64,000 nt of DNA from Paenibacillus silviterrae (GTDB lineage Bacteria > Bacillota > Bacilli > Paenibacillales > NBRC-103111): contig NZ_JASKUT010000001.1 in NCBI RefSeq assembly GCF_030167925.1, forward strand, positions 1,922,001 to 1,986,000, in the 5' to 3' direction. The notes beneath the pieces were generated by a model. That model saw only the letters and a program-made list of their open reading frames with translations. It did no database searches and was not told where the DNA came from. Every line of letters starts with the position of its first letter. Within the stretch, counting starts at the first letter, position 1. Shown here piece by piece: positions 34,465-43,378 of the stretch. The translations under genes and the position numbers were made by a program.

Positions 34465-36129
34465 TCACTCCTTCTTTTCCAGCGACTTGTCATCTACAGG
34501 GATGCTGTTCTTCTGAAGCATGGACGCCACTTCCTTGCGAATGCCAAACCAGTTTTTGTTGGTGTGCGCTCCCAGAGAAAGCTTCCCGTTATCAATCCGC
34601 AGCCAGACACGGCGGTGATGCCAGTAGAAGCCCATGATCAAGCCTATCATAGAAATGGCGGCACCGATCCAAACGAGCGGCATCGCTTTGTCGATACGAA
34701 TGTTCAAATAGCTGATCCACTCGGATATCGTAACGTCCTGCATGGAGCCTACGGAAATATCAAGCTTTTGGCCAATGGCTCCATTAATCTCGTCCTGACG
34801 GAAATTCTCCTTATCAACTTGCCGCGGGAAGTACAGATAAGGCTCTCCCTGCGCCTGCAGGCCCGGACCTTTGATCGTAAAAATAAAAGCAGGAACCTTA
34901 GGCTCATTGGAAAGGGTGATCGGTACCCCCTTGCTGTCGAGCGAGAATTCAGGATAATACCCCCGAAGCTTCAGCTCATAGGGGCCTGCCTGCACTTGCT
35001 CGGCCGGCCTATCCATCGAGAGCTCGAAGCTGCCGTATACCTCGCCGGTTTGGCGGTTTTTCAGAGACGGTTTTACGGCCAAAAGCATCGGATTCGACTT
35101 GAAGTCGAATTGATAGGCCATCAGCCCTTCGTAATTCAAAGGCTTATTTACAATGATATCCTGTCGATGCACCTCGGTTAGCACCGGATCCTTCGTCGGG
35201 TCATCGCACTGCGCGGTACATGTATAGAGGACCGCCTTCGTCTCATAAATTTTCGGGACGTCCTGCTTCTTGGCGCGGAATTCCGGCGAAAGCTCCTCGT
35301 CACCGTAAAATTCGATGGTAAACTTCTCGTTCTTCAAATAATAGTTCGTCTCAGGAATCTTAACGGCTTGTCCCTCCGGAAAAGCTACATGCTGATCCAT
35401 GTGCCAGCCGGGGATGCTTCGCATCAGCACGGCCATGAGGAAAATGATAAGTCCGATATGGTTGATATAAGGGCCCCAGCGGCTGAAACGGTACTTCTCC
35501 GCTAACAATGCGGTTCCGTCCTCACTGAGGTGAACCTTGTATCGCTGCTTCGTCAGCGTCTGCGCCGCCTGCTTTACCCACTCCTGCTCCTGTCCCGACT
35601 CGACGGGAAGCGCCCCCGTATAAGCTACCTTTTGCCGCAAAATAAAGCTGAGGTGCTTGCGGACCTGCTGCTTATTGAGCGCCCGGTAAAGCGGAAGGAC
35701 CCGGTCCAGACTGCATACGACCAGCGAGGTGCCGATCATAAACAGCAGCGTAATAAACCACCAGGATTCAAACGTATGGGAGAGCCCGAGCAAGTAGTAG
35801 ATATATCCGGTGGTGCCGTAGGTTTCCTTGTAATACACTGACGGATCAATATTAAGAAACGTATTCTCCTGCGGGTAAATCGTACCGAGTGCAGAGCCGA
35901 TCAAGGTGATGACAATAAGGTAGATGGCAATCTTGACGGAGGAAAAGAAGTTCCAGACCTTGTCGAGAATTCCCGGGTTCTCCCTCTGGGAGCGGCGGGC
36001 TACGCCGTCGTACTTCATCTCCAGGAGTGCGGTTCCGTTGTCATCGTACAGAGGCTTGCCGCAGGATTCGCATAGTACCGTGCCAACGTGGTTTTGGTGG
36101 CCGCATTCGCACTTTGTGTTTTGAATCAT
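34465..36129 (-). CDS. resB: Cytochrome c biogenesis protein ResB
   Basis: About 554 aa. N-terminal zinc ribbon of four Cys (KCECGHQNHVGTVLCESCG), then a ResB/Ccs1 domain: membrane segments near residues 50, 110 and 215, a large extracytoplasmic domain, and a last helix near 510. Partner of ResC in heme delivery. The zinc ribbon is not part of the classical ResB and is a small variation. ATG just after GGAGG, which itself abuts a long hairpin element. Confidence 0.93.
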   Translation of the reverse strand: MIQNTKCECGHQNHVGTVLCESCGKPLYDDNGTALLEMKYDGVARRSQRENPGILDKVWNFFSSVKIAIYLIVITLIGSALGTIYPQENTFLNIDPSVYYKETYGTTGYIYYLLGLSHTFESWWFITLLFMIGTSLVVCSLDRVLPLYRALNKQQVRKHLSFILRQKVAYTGALPVESGQEQEWVKQAAQTLTKQRYKVHLSEDGTALLAEKYRFSRWGPYINHIGLIIFLMAVLMRSIPGWHMDQHVAFPEGQAVKIPETNYYLKNEKFTIEFYGDEELSPEFRAKKQDVPKIYETKAVLYTCTAQCDDPTKDPVLTEVHRQDIIVNKPLNYEGLMAYQFDFKSNPMLLAVKPSLKNRQTGEVYGSFELSMDRPAEQVQAGPYELKLRGYYPEFSLDSKGVPITLSNEPKVPAFIFTIKGPGLQAQGEPYLYFPRQVDKENFRQDEINGAIGQKLDISVGSMQDVTISEWISYLNIRIDKAMPLVWIGAAISMIGLIMGFYWHHRRVWLRIDNGKLSLGAHTNKNWFGIRKEVASMLQKNSIPVDDKSLEKKE

Positions 36130-36140
36130 GTGACCTCCTG

Positions 36141-36381
36141 CGTGTTGATAAAATAATGGATGTTGGAATTGGGGTTTTCCCAAAAGGCAGGTTGCCCAAG
36201 TAAACCCGGTGAGATATGCCCCTCCGGCCGCTCCTTGAAGCCCGTGAATTCTTGATTAGACAAGGGATGTCAATTCACGGGCTTCAAAGGCGGACGTAAA
36301 CTCCTACAGGGAATACCTCACCTACGCTCGGGCAAATCCAAGGTAAAACCCAAATTCCAAAAAGATTATTTTATAAACACG
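36141..36381 (-). repeat. Long intercistronic hairpin element, copy 2
   Basis: An inverted repeat of about 240 bases that fills the resA-resB gap from 3 bases after the resA stop to the resB ribosome binding site. Outer arms start CGTGTT/AACACG, continue ATAAAATAAT, TTGGAATT and GGTGAG/CTCACC; inner arms 36235-36250 and 36272-36287 match perfectly over 16 bases, with a CTTG/CAAG tip. The core (36221-36239, 36283-36307) is shared with the element at 21.9 kb although all arm sequences differ. No ORF. Confidence 0.82.
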
Positions 36382-36384
36382 TAA

Positions 36385-36903
36385 TTATTGTAGAGAAGTA
36401 ATGGTTTGTTCGATGAAGCTTTCGGTCATTTCGCCGACCTGGATGCGGGCGATTCGGCCGTCGGGATTGATAAAGAAGGTGGTCGGATAATCCCGTACTC
36501 CGAAGCGCTTGCGAATTTCCTCGTTGTCGTCCAGTAGAATCGGGAACTTCACATTGTATTGCTCAACAAACGTCCGGACCGAGACAGGCCGTTCGCCGAT
36601 GTTAAGACCAAGCACTACTACATTCTTGTCCTTCCACTTCGCATATTGGCGATCCAAGGCGGGCATTTCGTTGCGGCATGGCTCGCAGAACGTTCCCCAG
36701 AAATTGACCACGACGATCTTGCCCTTGTAGTCCGAAAGCTGATGCTGCTTCCCGTCCAGGCCGACCAGCTTAAATTCAGGCGCCTTCCCTCCCTGAACCG
36801 GCTTCTTGTCGGCTAAAAACAAATTGTTCCCCAGCGTTAATGCGCCGATAATGACAACGGCGGCAAAAATAACGATTTGCACCCATTTTCTATGTTTTCC
36901 CAT
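36385..36903 (-). CDS. resA: Thiol-disulfide oxidoreductase ResA
   Basis: About 172 aa. Membrane anchor (WVQIVIFAAVVIIGALTLG) and an extracytoplasmic thioredoxin-like domain with the CxxC in WGTFCEPCRNEMPAL. It reduces apocytochrome c cysteines before heme attachment by ResBC. The later cis-Pro segment is DYPTTFFINPDGR. ATG nine bases after AAGG. First gene of res, separated from resB by the hairpin element. Confidence 0.95.
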   Translation of the reverse strand: MGKHRKWVQIVIFAAVVIIGALTLGNNLFLADKKPVQGGKAPEFKLVGLDGKQHQLSDYKGKIVVVNFWGTFCEPCRNEMPALDRQYAKWKDKNVVVLGLNIGERPVSVRTFVEQYNVKFPILLDDNEEIRKRFGVRDYPTTFFINPDGRIARIQVGEMTESFIEQTITSLQ

Positions 36904-36969
36904 CTTCACACACCTTCAAACTAATGTGGGTTGGTCCTACCCTCATTATAGCGAAAATTGTCACAGCAT

Positions 36970-37737
36970 TTATTCGCCTTTTTGAATATTATGTGACTTG
37001 ACATCAGCTTTCCCGGCTTCTTGGGCGCTCTTGATCAAATCCTTGATTTCATCCTTATTCAAGTGACGGTACTTCCCTCGCGGAACGCCGGTCAACGCTA
37101 GCGGACCGAACTGAATACGTCGCAATTTGATGACCGGGAAGCCGATCGCTTCAAACATGCGTCGTACCTGACGGTTGCGGCCTTCATAGATCGTAATGCG
37201 AACGACAGTTTCCTTTTTGTCCGGATCAATATCGTGATACTCCACCTCCGCCGGCGCCGTCATGCCGTCCTCCAGCTGTACGCCCTCGCGGAGCTTGTCC
37301 AGCAGCGTACCGTGCGGAGTTCCTTTCACCGTAGCCAAATAGGTTCTGGGAACATGATGCTTCGGATGGGTAAGCAGATGGGCAAAGTCCCCATCGTTCG
37401 TCAGCAGCAGCAAGCCCTCCGTATCGTAATCGAGACGTCCGATGGGGTAGATGCGTTCTTTAATATCCTTGAAAAATTCCGTCACGGTCTTTCGGCCCTC
37501 GGGATCGGTTGCGCTCGTGATGACCCCTTTGGGTTTATTGAAAATAACATATACCTTCTTCTGCTGTTTAATCAGCCGCCCGTCTACCTTGATCGTATCT
37601 GAGGCCGGATTGACCTTCACGCCCAGCACCGTAACAACCTCGTCATTGACTTGAACCCGTCCGGCCGTAATCAATTCTTCACACTTTCTACGGGAGGCGA
37701 CTCCCGCTTCAGCCAACACCTTCTGCAATCTTTCCAT
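36970..37737 (-). CDS. rluB: 23S rRNA pseudouridine synthase RluB
   Basis: About 255 aa. N-terminal S4 domain (MERLQKVLAEAGVASRRKCE) and the catalytic domain with GRLDYDTEGLLLLTNDG, where the Asp is catalytic, and IYEGRNRQVRRMFEAIG. Modifies the peptidyl-transferase centre region of 23S rRNA. The ATG at MERLQK has GAGGTG nine bases upstream. It precedes resA as in B. subtilis; C-terminus is Lys-rich. Confidence 0.95.
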   Translation of the reverse strand: MERLQKVLAEAGVASRRKCEELITAGRVQVNDEVVTVLGVKVNPASDTIKVDGRLIKQQKKVYVIFNKPKGVITSATDPEGRKTVTEFFKDIKERIYPIGRLDYDTEGLLLLTNDGDFAHLLTHPKHHVPRTYLATVKGTPHGTLLDKLREGVQLEDGMTAPAEVEYHDIDPDKKETVVRITIYEGRNRQVRRMFEAIGFPVIKLRRIQFGPLALTGVPRGKYRHLNKDEIKDLIKSAQEAGKADVKSHNIQKGE

Positions 37738-37771
37738 TAGCCATTTCACCTCAATTTGTAATTACCCTAGG

Positions 37772-38113
37772 CTAATGATAACGATCCTCAGAGGAAATCA
37801 CAAGTTGGCCCCAGGGAAAAAAAGTACCGGGACATGAAATGGTATGCGGAAACAGCTCATTCGGCTTAAATTGAAACGTTTCGGCAAGCCGTACAACAAG
37901 CTTATTCAACAGAAAGAGCTGCTCCTTTTCCTCGCTCGTAAATTCCGAGTGAGCCTTGGAGAAATCCCCTTCCAGACAAATATGAATATACAGCGGATCG
38001 GTTTGATCGGAAGAGGGAATGATCGTGCCGTTCTTGGCAATGAAGAAATCATACCCTTTTCCATTAATGGAGTAGCAAGCGGAGTGATGGATGATGATGC
38101 CGTAATACTGCAC
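37772..38113 (-). CDS. Minimal N-acetylmuramoyl-L-alanine amidase (amidase_2-like)
   Basis: 113 aa from a GTG start (QYYGIIIHHSA) that has AGAGGTG five bases before it; the longer open frame overlaps spmB and is not used. Zinc-ligand candidates: His in IIHHSA and the later HTISCPGTFFPW, a fold typical of amidase_2/PGRP proteins. It has no signal peptide or cell-wall-binding domain, so it may act in the mother cell or forespore compartment. Its place beside spmB and dacB suggests cortex or peptidoglycan work in spores. Confidence 0.68.
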   Translation of the reverse strand: MQYYGIIIHHSACYSINGKGYDFFIAKNGTIIPSSDQTDPLYIHICLEGDFSKAHSEFTSEEKEQLFLLNKLVVRLAETFQFKPNELFPHTISCPGTFFPWGQLVISSEDRYH

Positions 38114-38186
38114 AGTCTCACCTCTTTCGGGCTGGCTGCTACAGTATATGTGCACAGAAAAACGAGGGTGCAGAGGAAGGGCTTGT

Positions 38187-38720
38187 TTATCCGAAGACAA
38201 GGTAACATATGACGATGGAAGCAATAAAACCGACGGCGTCGGAAATCAAACCGACCTTCAAGGCATAGCCTGCCTTGCGGATGCCGATCGCGCCAAAATA
38301 GACGGTGATTACATACAGTGTAGTATCTGTGCTGCCCTGTACGGTGGAGGCAATTCGGCCGATCATGGAGTCCGGTCCGAACTGCTGGATCAAATCCGTA
38401 GTAAATGCAAGCGATCCGGCCCCCGTAATCGGCCGCAAAAACGCAAGCGGCAGCACCTCGCTGGGGACGCCGATGGCGTCGCAGAAGGGCTTCACCCAAC
38501 CGATCATCATTTCCATGGCGCCGGACGCACGAAACACGGAAATCGCCACCATCATTCCGACCAGATGCGGGATGATCCGGATAGCCGTATCAAAGCCATC
38601 CTTGGCCCCTTCTACGAACGACTCATAGACGGGTACCTTCCGGTAGGTGGCGAATAAGGGGATAAAGACAATGATGACCGGGATCGCCCAGGCGGAGATG
38701 ACATTAACAATTTCGTACAC
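38187..38720 (-). CDS. spmB: Spore maturation protein SpmB
   Basis: 177 aa membrane protein of the nucleoside-recognition (Gate) family. VYEIVNVISAWAIPVI starts the protein at a GTG just after the spmA stop; IPHLVGMMVAISVFRASG and RPITGAGSLAFTTD are family segments. With SpmA it is needed for spore core dehydration. Located in the spmB-spmA-dacB order found in B. subtilis. Confidence 0.92.
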   Translation of the reverse strand: MYEIVNVISAWAIPVIIVFIPLFATYRKVPVYESFVEGAKDGFDTAIRIIPHLVGMMVAISVFRASGAMEMMIGWVKPFCDAIGVPSEVLPLAFLRPITGAGSLAFTTDLIQQFGPDSMIGRIASTVQGSTDTTLYVITVYFGAIGIRKAGYALKVGLISDAVGFIASIVICYLVFG

Positions 38721-38727
38721 CTCTGAT

Positions 38728-39327
38728 TCATCCTTTCCCAATATCAATCGGTGTGCTGTGCTTGCGGTACCATTTATCTACCAAAATCGCGGCCAGCGTG
38801 GACACAAACGTAGCGAGCAGTGTCGTGCCGACGATCTCGGCAGGACTGGCGGAATTGAAGCTCATACGGATCGCGATCAGCGTGGTGGGAATCAGCGTGA
38901 TGCTGGCCGTATTCAATGCGAGCAGCGTGCACATCGCCGGACTGGCGATATCCTTATGCTTGTTCAGCTTCTGAAGCTCCTGCATGGCCTTGATGCCCAG
39001 CGGCGTCGCCGCATTGCCGAGACCGAGCACATTCGCGCTCATATTAGACATAATGTAGCCGATGGCCGGATGATCCTTCGGCACGCTGGGAAACAGGAAG
39101 CGGACGACCGGCCGAAGCAGAATGGCCAGCTTCTCCAGCAGCCCTGCATCCTCTGCGATTCGCATCATGCCGAGCCAGAATACCATAATGCTGATCAAGC
39201 CGAAGCAGACGGTGACGCCGCTCTTCGCCCCGTCGAAGACGGCCTCGGTCACCAGCTCGATTTTTCCGTTAAAGGCTGCAACGACAAACCCCGCCACCAT
39301 AAAAAACAGCCATATATAGTTAACCAT
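38728..39327 (-). CDS. spmA: Spore maturation protein SpmA
   Basis: 199 aa, four or five membrane segments. GNAATPLGIKAMQELQKLN and MNSN-like SNMSANVLGLG are Gate-domain motifs. Acts with SpmB in heat resistance and core dehydration of the spore. ATG with GGGAATCC upstream; directly downstream of dacB. Confidence 0.93.
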   Translation of the reverse strand: MVNYIWLFFMVAGFVVAAFNGKIELVTEAVFDGAKSGVTVCFGLISIMVFWLGMMRIAEDAGLLEKLAILLRPVVRFLFPSVPKDHPAIGYIMSNMSANVLGLGNAATPLGIKAMQELQKLNKHKDIASPAMCTLLALNTASITLIPTTLIAIRMSFNSASPAEIVGTTLLATFVSTLAAILVDKWYRKHSTPIDIGKG

Positions 39328-39365
39328 GGATTCCCTCTCTTCCCGCTAAGCGCATCGGTTACAGC

Positions 39366-40535
39366 CTAGCTTTGACCGGTGAACAATACGCGAACGAACG
39401 ACTGCATGAAGTAAAGCCATTTTTGCATCCAATTCGCTGAGCTATAATCCGTCTCCTGGAAGGAGAAGGCGGAATGCTCCTTCAGCTTTAGCCGCGGACT
39501 ATCCTTAGCTACTAAAGGGATGGTGCCGACCGGCTTGCCGTTTAAGGAAATATGCAGATGCCCGAGATCCCCCAAGCGGTATTCGGTGGAGGTCGGTTGA
39601 TGGAGCTCCATCTGCTGCGTAAATCTCGAAACTTCCGCGCTCTCCGCAGGATAGGCGAACGAAGCGCCGGCTACCAAATCAGTTCCCTCGATCGGCTGCC
39701 CTTTCGTTGCAAGCTGCTGCAACGGGTAATTCTTATAGCCGTAATCAAGCAGCTTGGCGTGATCGATCCAGTCGTCCGGATCGTTCAAGGTAACAACTGC
39801 AAGCTGCTGCCCTCCCCGTGTGGCGGAGGAAACCAGGCAGCGCTTCGCCAGCTTCGTATACCCTGTCTTGACACCGTCGGAGCCTTCGTAGAGGTTCAGC
39901 ATCTTATTTTTATTGAGCCAAACATAGTCCCACGATTCGTTCGGGTTCGGGACCTTCTTCACCTTCGTTTTGACGATCTCTTGAAAAACCGGATTTTTCA
40001 AGGCGTACGCTGTCAGCTTGGCCATATCATTGGCTGTGGAATAGTGACCCTCCTCATCCAGACCCGACGGATTCTTGAAGCTCGAATTGGACATGCCGAT
40101 CATTTTCGCCTTTTCGTTCATCAGGTAGGCAAAGCCCTCCACGCTGCCCCCTACATGCTCGGCAATCGTTGTCGCCGCATCATTGCCGGAACGCAGCATC
40201 ATGCCGTACAGCAAATGATGCAGGCTCATTTCCTCATTCAGCTTCAGGTAGATGGAAGAACCCTCCTTCCCGAAGGCGTTCTTGCTGACCTTCGCCATGT
40301 CCGACAATTTGCCGTGCTCTATCGCAACAATCGCCGTCATAATCTTCGTCAGGCTGGCGATTCGCATCTGCTTATCGCCTTGACGACTGTAGATCACGCG
40401 GCCCGAGGTCACATCTATCAGCGCGGCAGCCTCTGCACTTAGGCCGGGAGCCGGTGCGGCTTGTACCCCTTGGGGGAGCAAAAGGCTAGTGAAAATGAGC
40501 AAAAACGACAACAACCATAAACATCCTTTATGCAT
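39366..40535 (-). CDS. dacB: D-alanyl-D-alanine carboxypeptidase DacB (PBP5*)
   Basis: About 389 aa, secreted (CLWLLSFLLIFTSLLLPQG signal). Serine peptidase motifs: IASLTKIM (S-x-x-K), RSGNDAA (SxN) and GVKTGYT (KTG). PBP5* trims peptides in the spore cortex, controlling cross-linking. GGAGGAGG precedes the ATG at MHKGC; the longer frame has no support. First gene of dacB-spmA-spmB, which are likely co-transcribed. Confidence 0.95.
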   Translation of the reverse strand: MHKGCLWLLSFLLIFTSLLLPQGVQAAPAPGLSAEAAALIDVTSGRVIYSRQGDKQMRIASLTKIMTAIVAIEHGKLSDMAKVSKNAFGKEGSSIYLKLNEEMSLHHLLYGMMLRSGNDAATTIAEHVGGSVEGFAYLMNEKAKMIGMSNSSFKNPSGLDEEGHYSTANDMAKLTAYALKNPVFQEIVKTKVKKVPNPNESWDYVWLNKNKMLNLYEGSDGVKTGYTKLAKRCLVSSATRGGQQLAVVTLNDPDDWIDHAKLLDYGYKNYPLQQLATKGQPIEGTDLVAGASFAYPAESAEVSRFTQQMELHQPTSTEYRLGDLGHLHISLNGKPVGTIPLVAKDSPRLKLKEHSAFSFQETDYSSANWMQKWLYFMQSFVRVLFTGQS

Positions 40536-40629
40536 GATGAACCTCCTCCGAGTTATAGGCGCCAAGCTCACGTCGCCGCCACATCTTGTACATGTATATG
40601 GCTTATCCATTCGGGATATGTCGGTGCAA

Positions 40630-40671
40630 GAAAAAACCCTGTGCCTCCCGCAAACGGGTGACACAGGGTTG
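40630..40671 (-). terminator. Terminator of the SRAP gene
   Basis: Stem AACCCTGTGTCACCCG/CGGGaGGCACAGGGTT with loop TTTG and a run of T on the minus strand. Confidence 0.85.
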
Positions 40672-40688
40672 CATTCGAAGCAGAAACG

Positions 40689-41378
40689 TTACAGTAAACC
40701 CCGCATCGGCTCGATGCAGGCGGGCTCATCCCATCGAACGCTGCCTACTTTGGCGTCGACCTCATAGCTGCGCATCTGATCGGAAGCATAGGGTTGTAGA
40801 AGAGAAGTCAGCTCCGAAGAAGCTTGGATTTCCCGATCCAGCCAAAGCTTCTCCCCTTCCGGACTAAGAATGACCGGCATACGATGATGAACCTCCGACA
40901 CCAGCTCATTGGCGTTGGTCGTTAAGATGGTGCAGGTGTGAAGCTTGCTTCCGTCTGAAGCTGCCCAAGTATCATACAATGCGGCCATTCCAAAGGGCTC
41001 GCCCGACCGTAACAGGAATCGGTAAGGCTGCTTTTGTCGTCCGCTTCCCTTCCATTCGTAGAAGCCGTCAGCCGGAATGAGGCAGCGCTTACGCTGAAGC
41101 AGCCGTCGAAAAGCAGGCTTCTCGGAGACCGTTTCGGAACGGACGTTCAGCATTCTGGCGCCGGCCCGGTCATCCGAAGCCCAGGAGGGAACAAGTCCCC
41201 AGCGAAGCTCTCCGAGCCGGTTCCATGAGGCTTCCCTCCGATCCGTTCCCAGGATGGCAGGAATCCATTGGCCCGGCGCCGCATTATAGCGCGGCTGGTA
41301 CTTGCCTGGGCGGCTGTCCAGCAAAAACCGCAAAATGAGCTCATCCCATGATACCGTAATAGTGAATCTTCCGCACAT
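40689..41378 (-). CDS. SOS-response-associated protein, SRAP/HMCES family
   Basis: 229 aa. The catalytic Cys is residue 2 (MCGRFT), followed by PRYNAAPGQ, MLNVRSETV, the Glu in DGFYEWKG and HHRMPVIL, all SRAP signatures. SRAP proteins form a stable link to abasic sites in single-stranded DNA (YedK/HMCES). GGAGGGGG precedes the ATG. Lone gene with its own terminator; no lexA-type box was identified. Confidence 0.94.
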   Translation of the reverse strand: MCGRFTITVSWDELILRFLLDSRPGKYQPRYNAAPGQWIPAILGTDRREASWNRLGELRWGLVPSWASDDRAGARMLNVRSETVSEKPAFRRLLQRKRCLIPADGFYEWKGSGRQKQPYRFLLRSGEPFGMAALYDTWAASDGSKLHTCTILTTNANELVSEVHHRMPVILSPEGEKLWLDREIQASSELTSLLQPYASDQMRSYEVDAKVGSVRWDEPACIEPMRGLL

Positions 41379-41404
41379 AAGGCATCCCCCTCCCGAACCG
41401 TCGC

Positions 41405-42493
41405 TTACAATTCGTCCGCCTGGCTGACAAACACGGTAAGCTTTACAGCCAAATCCACTTCATACGGCTGCGTTAAAGCTCGTCCCTCCGGGTCCGTCAA
41501 TACGCGAACGACCGGCCTTTGAGGAACATTCGGGTTGATACGCACAACAACCCCTCGCTCCCCTGTGCTGAGCGTTAGCGTTAAGCCAAGAGGATAAACC
41601 GCAACGTTGTCCCTGAACATTGAAACCTTCTTGATATCATATAACGTTCCTGCTCCGGCGAACAAAACCTCCAACGCCTGATGCGGCAGCATGGCGTGCC
41701 GGTAAGCCCGGTGTGTCGTCATGGCGTCATAACTGTCTATAATGGCAAGCCACTTGGCAAAATCGTGAATCTCCTTGTCCTCAATGCCCCGGGGGTACCC
41801 GCTTCCGTCCAGTCGCTCGTGGTGCTGAAAGGCGCAGTGCGCGGCAAGCAGCGGAACGCCGGGCTCGTCCTTCAAGAGCTTATATCCGATTTCCGCATGC
41901 TTCTTAATCTCTTCCATTTGTTCTGGGGTCAGCTTACCGTTCTTCTTCAATAAGTCCTGATTGATTTTGGTCTTGCCGATGTCATGCAGCAGCGCCCCCA
42001 TCGCCAGTGTCCGCAAATCATCTTTACTGTAGCCGTTCGCCATCCCGAGCATCGTCGCATAAATACAAACGTTAAGGGAGTGCTGATAAAGGTAATTATT
42101 CATCACGTTCATATTCATGAGCATGATAAGGGTGCCTTGATGGCTGCTGAGATCATCCATAATCATGCTGATCACATTTCCGAAGGCGCGGCCAAGCACC
42201 GGTCCCTTAGAAAGCTTCGGCTTGCTGCTTGTTTCCATAAAAGCACGGAAATTTGAACGGACCTCTGTAAGCGCTTTAATTCTTGTTTCATCTGAAATCG
42301 GGTCCTCTACCACAACGTCGGAGGTCGCTTCATCCTCGATATAGACAAAATCCACGCCATAATGCACAAGGCGATTGATCAAGGCGACATTCAATTCTAC
42401 ATGGCGGTTCAGCAGCACAAGGCCGTCTTCACTATAAATACATTTACCCAAACGCATTCCGGGTGCACAGGATCGGGTAGGAATCAATCGCAC
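41405..42493 (-). CDS. HD-GYP domain protein
   Basis: 362 aa. N-terminal region of unknown fold (residues 1-130), then an HD-GYP domain: HDIGKTKINQDLL with the HD pair, FQHHERLDGSGYPRG (GYP motif), and YDAMTTHRAYR. Such domains hydrolyse cyclic di-GMP. With the PilZ-type YpfA nearby it may be part of c-di-GMP control, but no direct link is shown. GTG start with AGAGGT upstream. Confidence 0.9.
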   Translation of the reverse strand: MRLIPTRSCAPGMRLGKCIYSEDGLVLLNRHVELNVALINRLVHYGVDFVYIEDEATSDVVVEDPISDETRIKALTEVRSNFRAFMETSSKPKLSKGPVLGRAFGNVISMIMDDLSSHQGTLIMLMNMNVMNNYLYQHSLNVCIYATMLGMANGYSKDDLRTLAMGALLHDIGKTKINQDLLKKNGKLTPEQMEEIKKHAEIGYKLLKDEPGVPLLAAHCAFQHHERLDGSGYPRGIEDKEIHDFAKWLAIIDSYDAMTTHRAYRHAMLPHQALEVLFAGAGTLYDIKKVSMFRDNVAVYPLGLTLTLSTGERGVVVRINPNVPQRPVVRVLTDPEGRALTQPYEVDLAVKLTVFVSQADEL

Positions 42494-42581
42494 GCTAACG
42501 TACCTCTTTTCATCGGGCTAGTCATAAATTTACTATAGACCAACTTGAAAGAAAGAGTCAATGTATTCCTAACCACTCAAA

Positions 42582-42611
42582 AATATGTAAAGCTGCCCCA
42601 AAGGAGCAGCT
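42582..42611 (-). terminator. Possible terminator after ytfJ
   Basis: Stem AGCTGCTCC/GGGGCAGCT with loop TTT, then TTACATATTTTT on the minus strand. The T run is late, so it is only probable. In the rest of the 230-base gap between the HD-GYP gene and ytfJ I see nothing else. Confidence 0.4.
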
Positions 42612-42725
42612 CGTGTTTTATATCGGTCATTAACCTTTTTCATATGTTCTCTATCTGTCTTGATTATGCCCCATTCGGCTGCGCTCGGCAACCGCATATT
42701 GCTGGCAGGTCAAGCAGATTTTGCC

Positions 42726-43259
42726 TTACACGATGAAGTTCTGATTTTCAATATTCGTTACGTTGGTCGAGCTGGAGCCCGTTGTGCCGGAGGCGGATCC
42801 GGTTGTGCCCATTCCGGTAGATGATGCAGCGCCGCCCTTCATCATGGTTTGGATTTTATCCACAACCTGAGGAGCCGAATCGATCAGTCGCTCCAGCAAA
42901 TGCGTTTGATTGTCAAGCGGTACGATTTTTACTCCTGCCTTGCTTACAACCAGGAATGCGATCGGGGTAATGGACACGCCGCCGCCGCTTCCGCCGCCGA
43001 ACGGCAAGGCTACATTGGCATTGTGAGCATCGCTGATGCGGCTTGTAGCATTTCCTGTCGTTACAACGGTAGTATCATCTGCAGAAACGAATTCGCTGCC
43101 TCCGGCGGCAAAGCCGAAGCCTACTTTACTGATCGGCATAATGACGCTGCCGTCCGGTGTTTCTACAGGATCGCCGACGATCGTATTTACGTCGACCATT
43201 TCTTTAATGTTTTCCATGGCCGTCTTCATTAAGCCTTGAATCGGATGTTCTGTCGCCAT
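42726..43259 (-). CDS. ytfJ: GerW/YtfJ family sporulation protein
   Basis: About 177 aa. MATEHPIQGLMKTAMENIKE starts the family domain, followed by a Gly-rich segment (LPFGGGSGGGVSITPIAFLV); the C-terminal 35 residues are low complexity (Gly/Ser/Thr). GerW is needed for germination with some nutrients in B. subtilis. AGGAGGG lies before the ATG. Confidence 0.9.
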   Translation of the reverse strand: MATEHPIQGLMKTAMENIKEMVDVNTIVGDPVETPDGSVIMPISKVGFGFAAGGSEFVSADDTTVVTTGNATSRISDAHNANVALPFGGGSGGGVSITPIAFLVVSKAGVKIVPLDNQTHLLERLIDSAPQVVDKIQTMMKGGAASSTGMGTTGSASGTTGSSSTNVTNIENQNFIV

Positions 43260-43378
43260 TGCTGTTCCCTCCTAAGACTGAATGTAAAAGACTAAGCAGT
43301 TTTAAAATTCCCTACAGAGAGAAAGAGTATTCTCTGTGGTCTTATCATATCGTTGCCAGCGATCGCGTCGGCTATGCA

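Noticed and set aside
21852-36381. The two hairpin elements as copies of one MITE
   Set aside because: Arms have no sequence similarity between copies, and there is no shared terminal repeat or target duplication; only the internal core is common.
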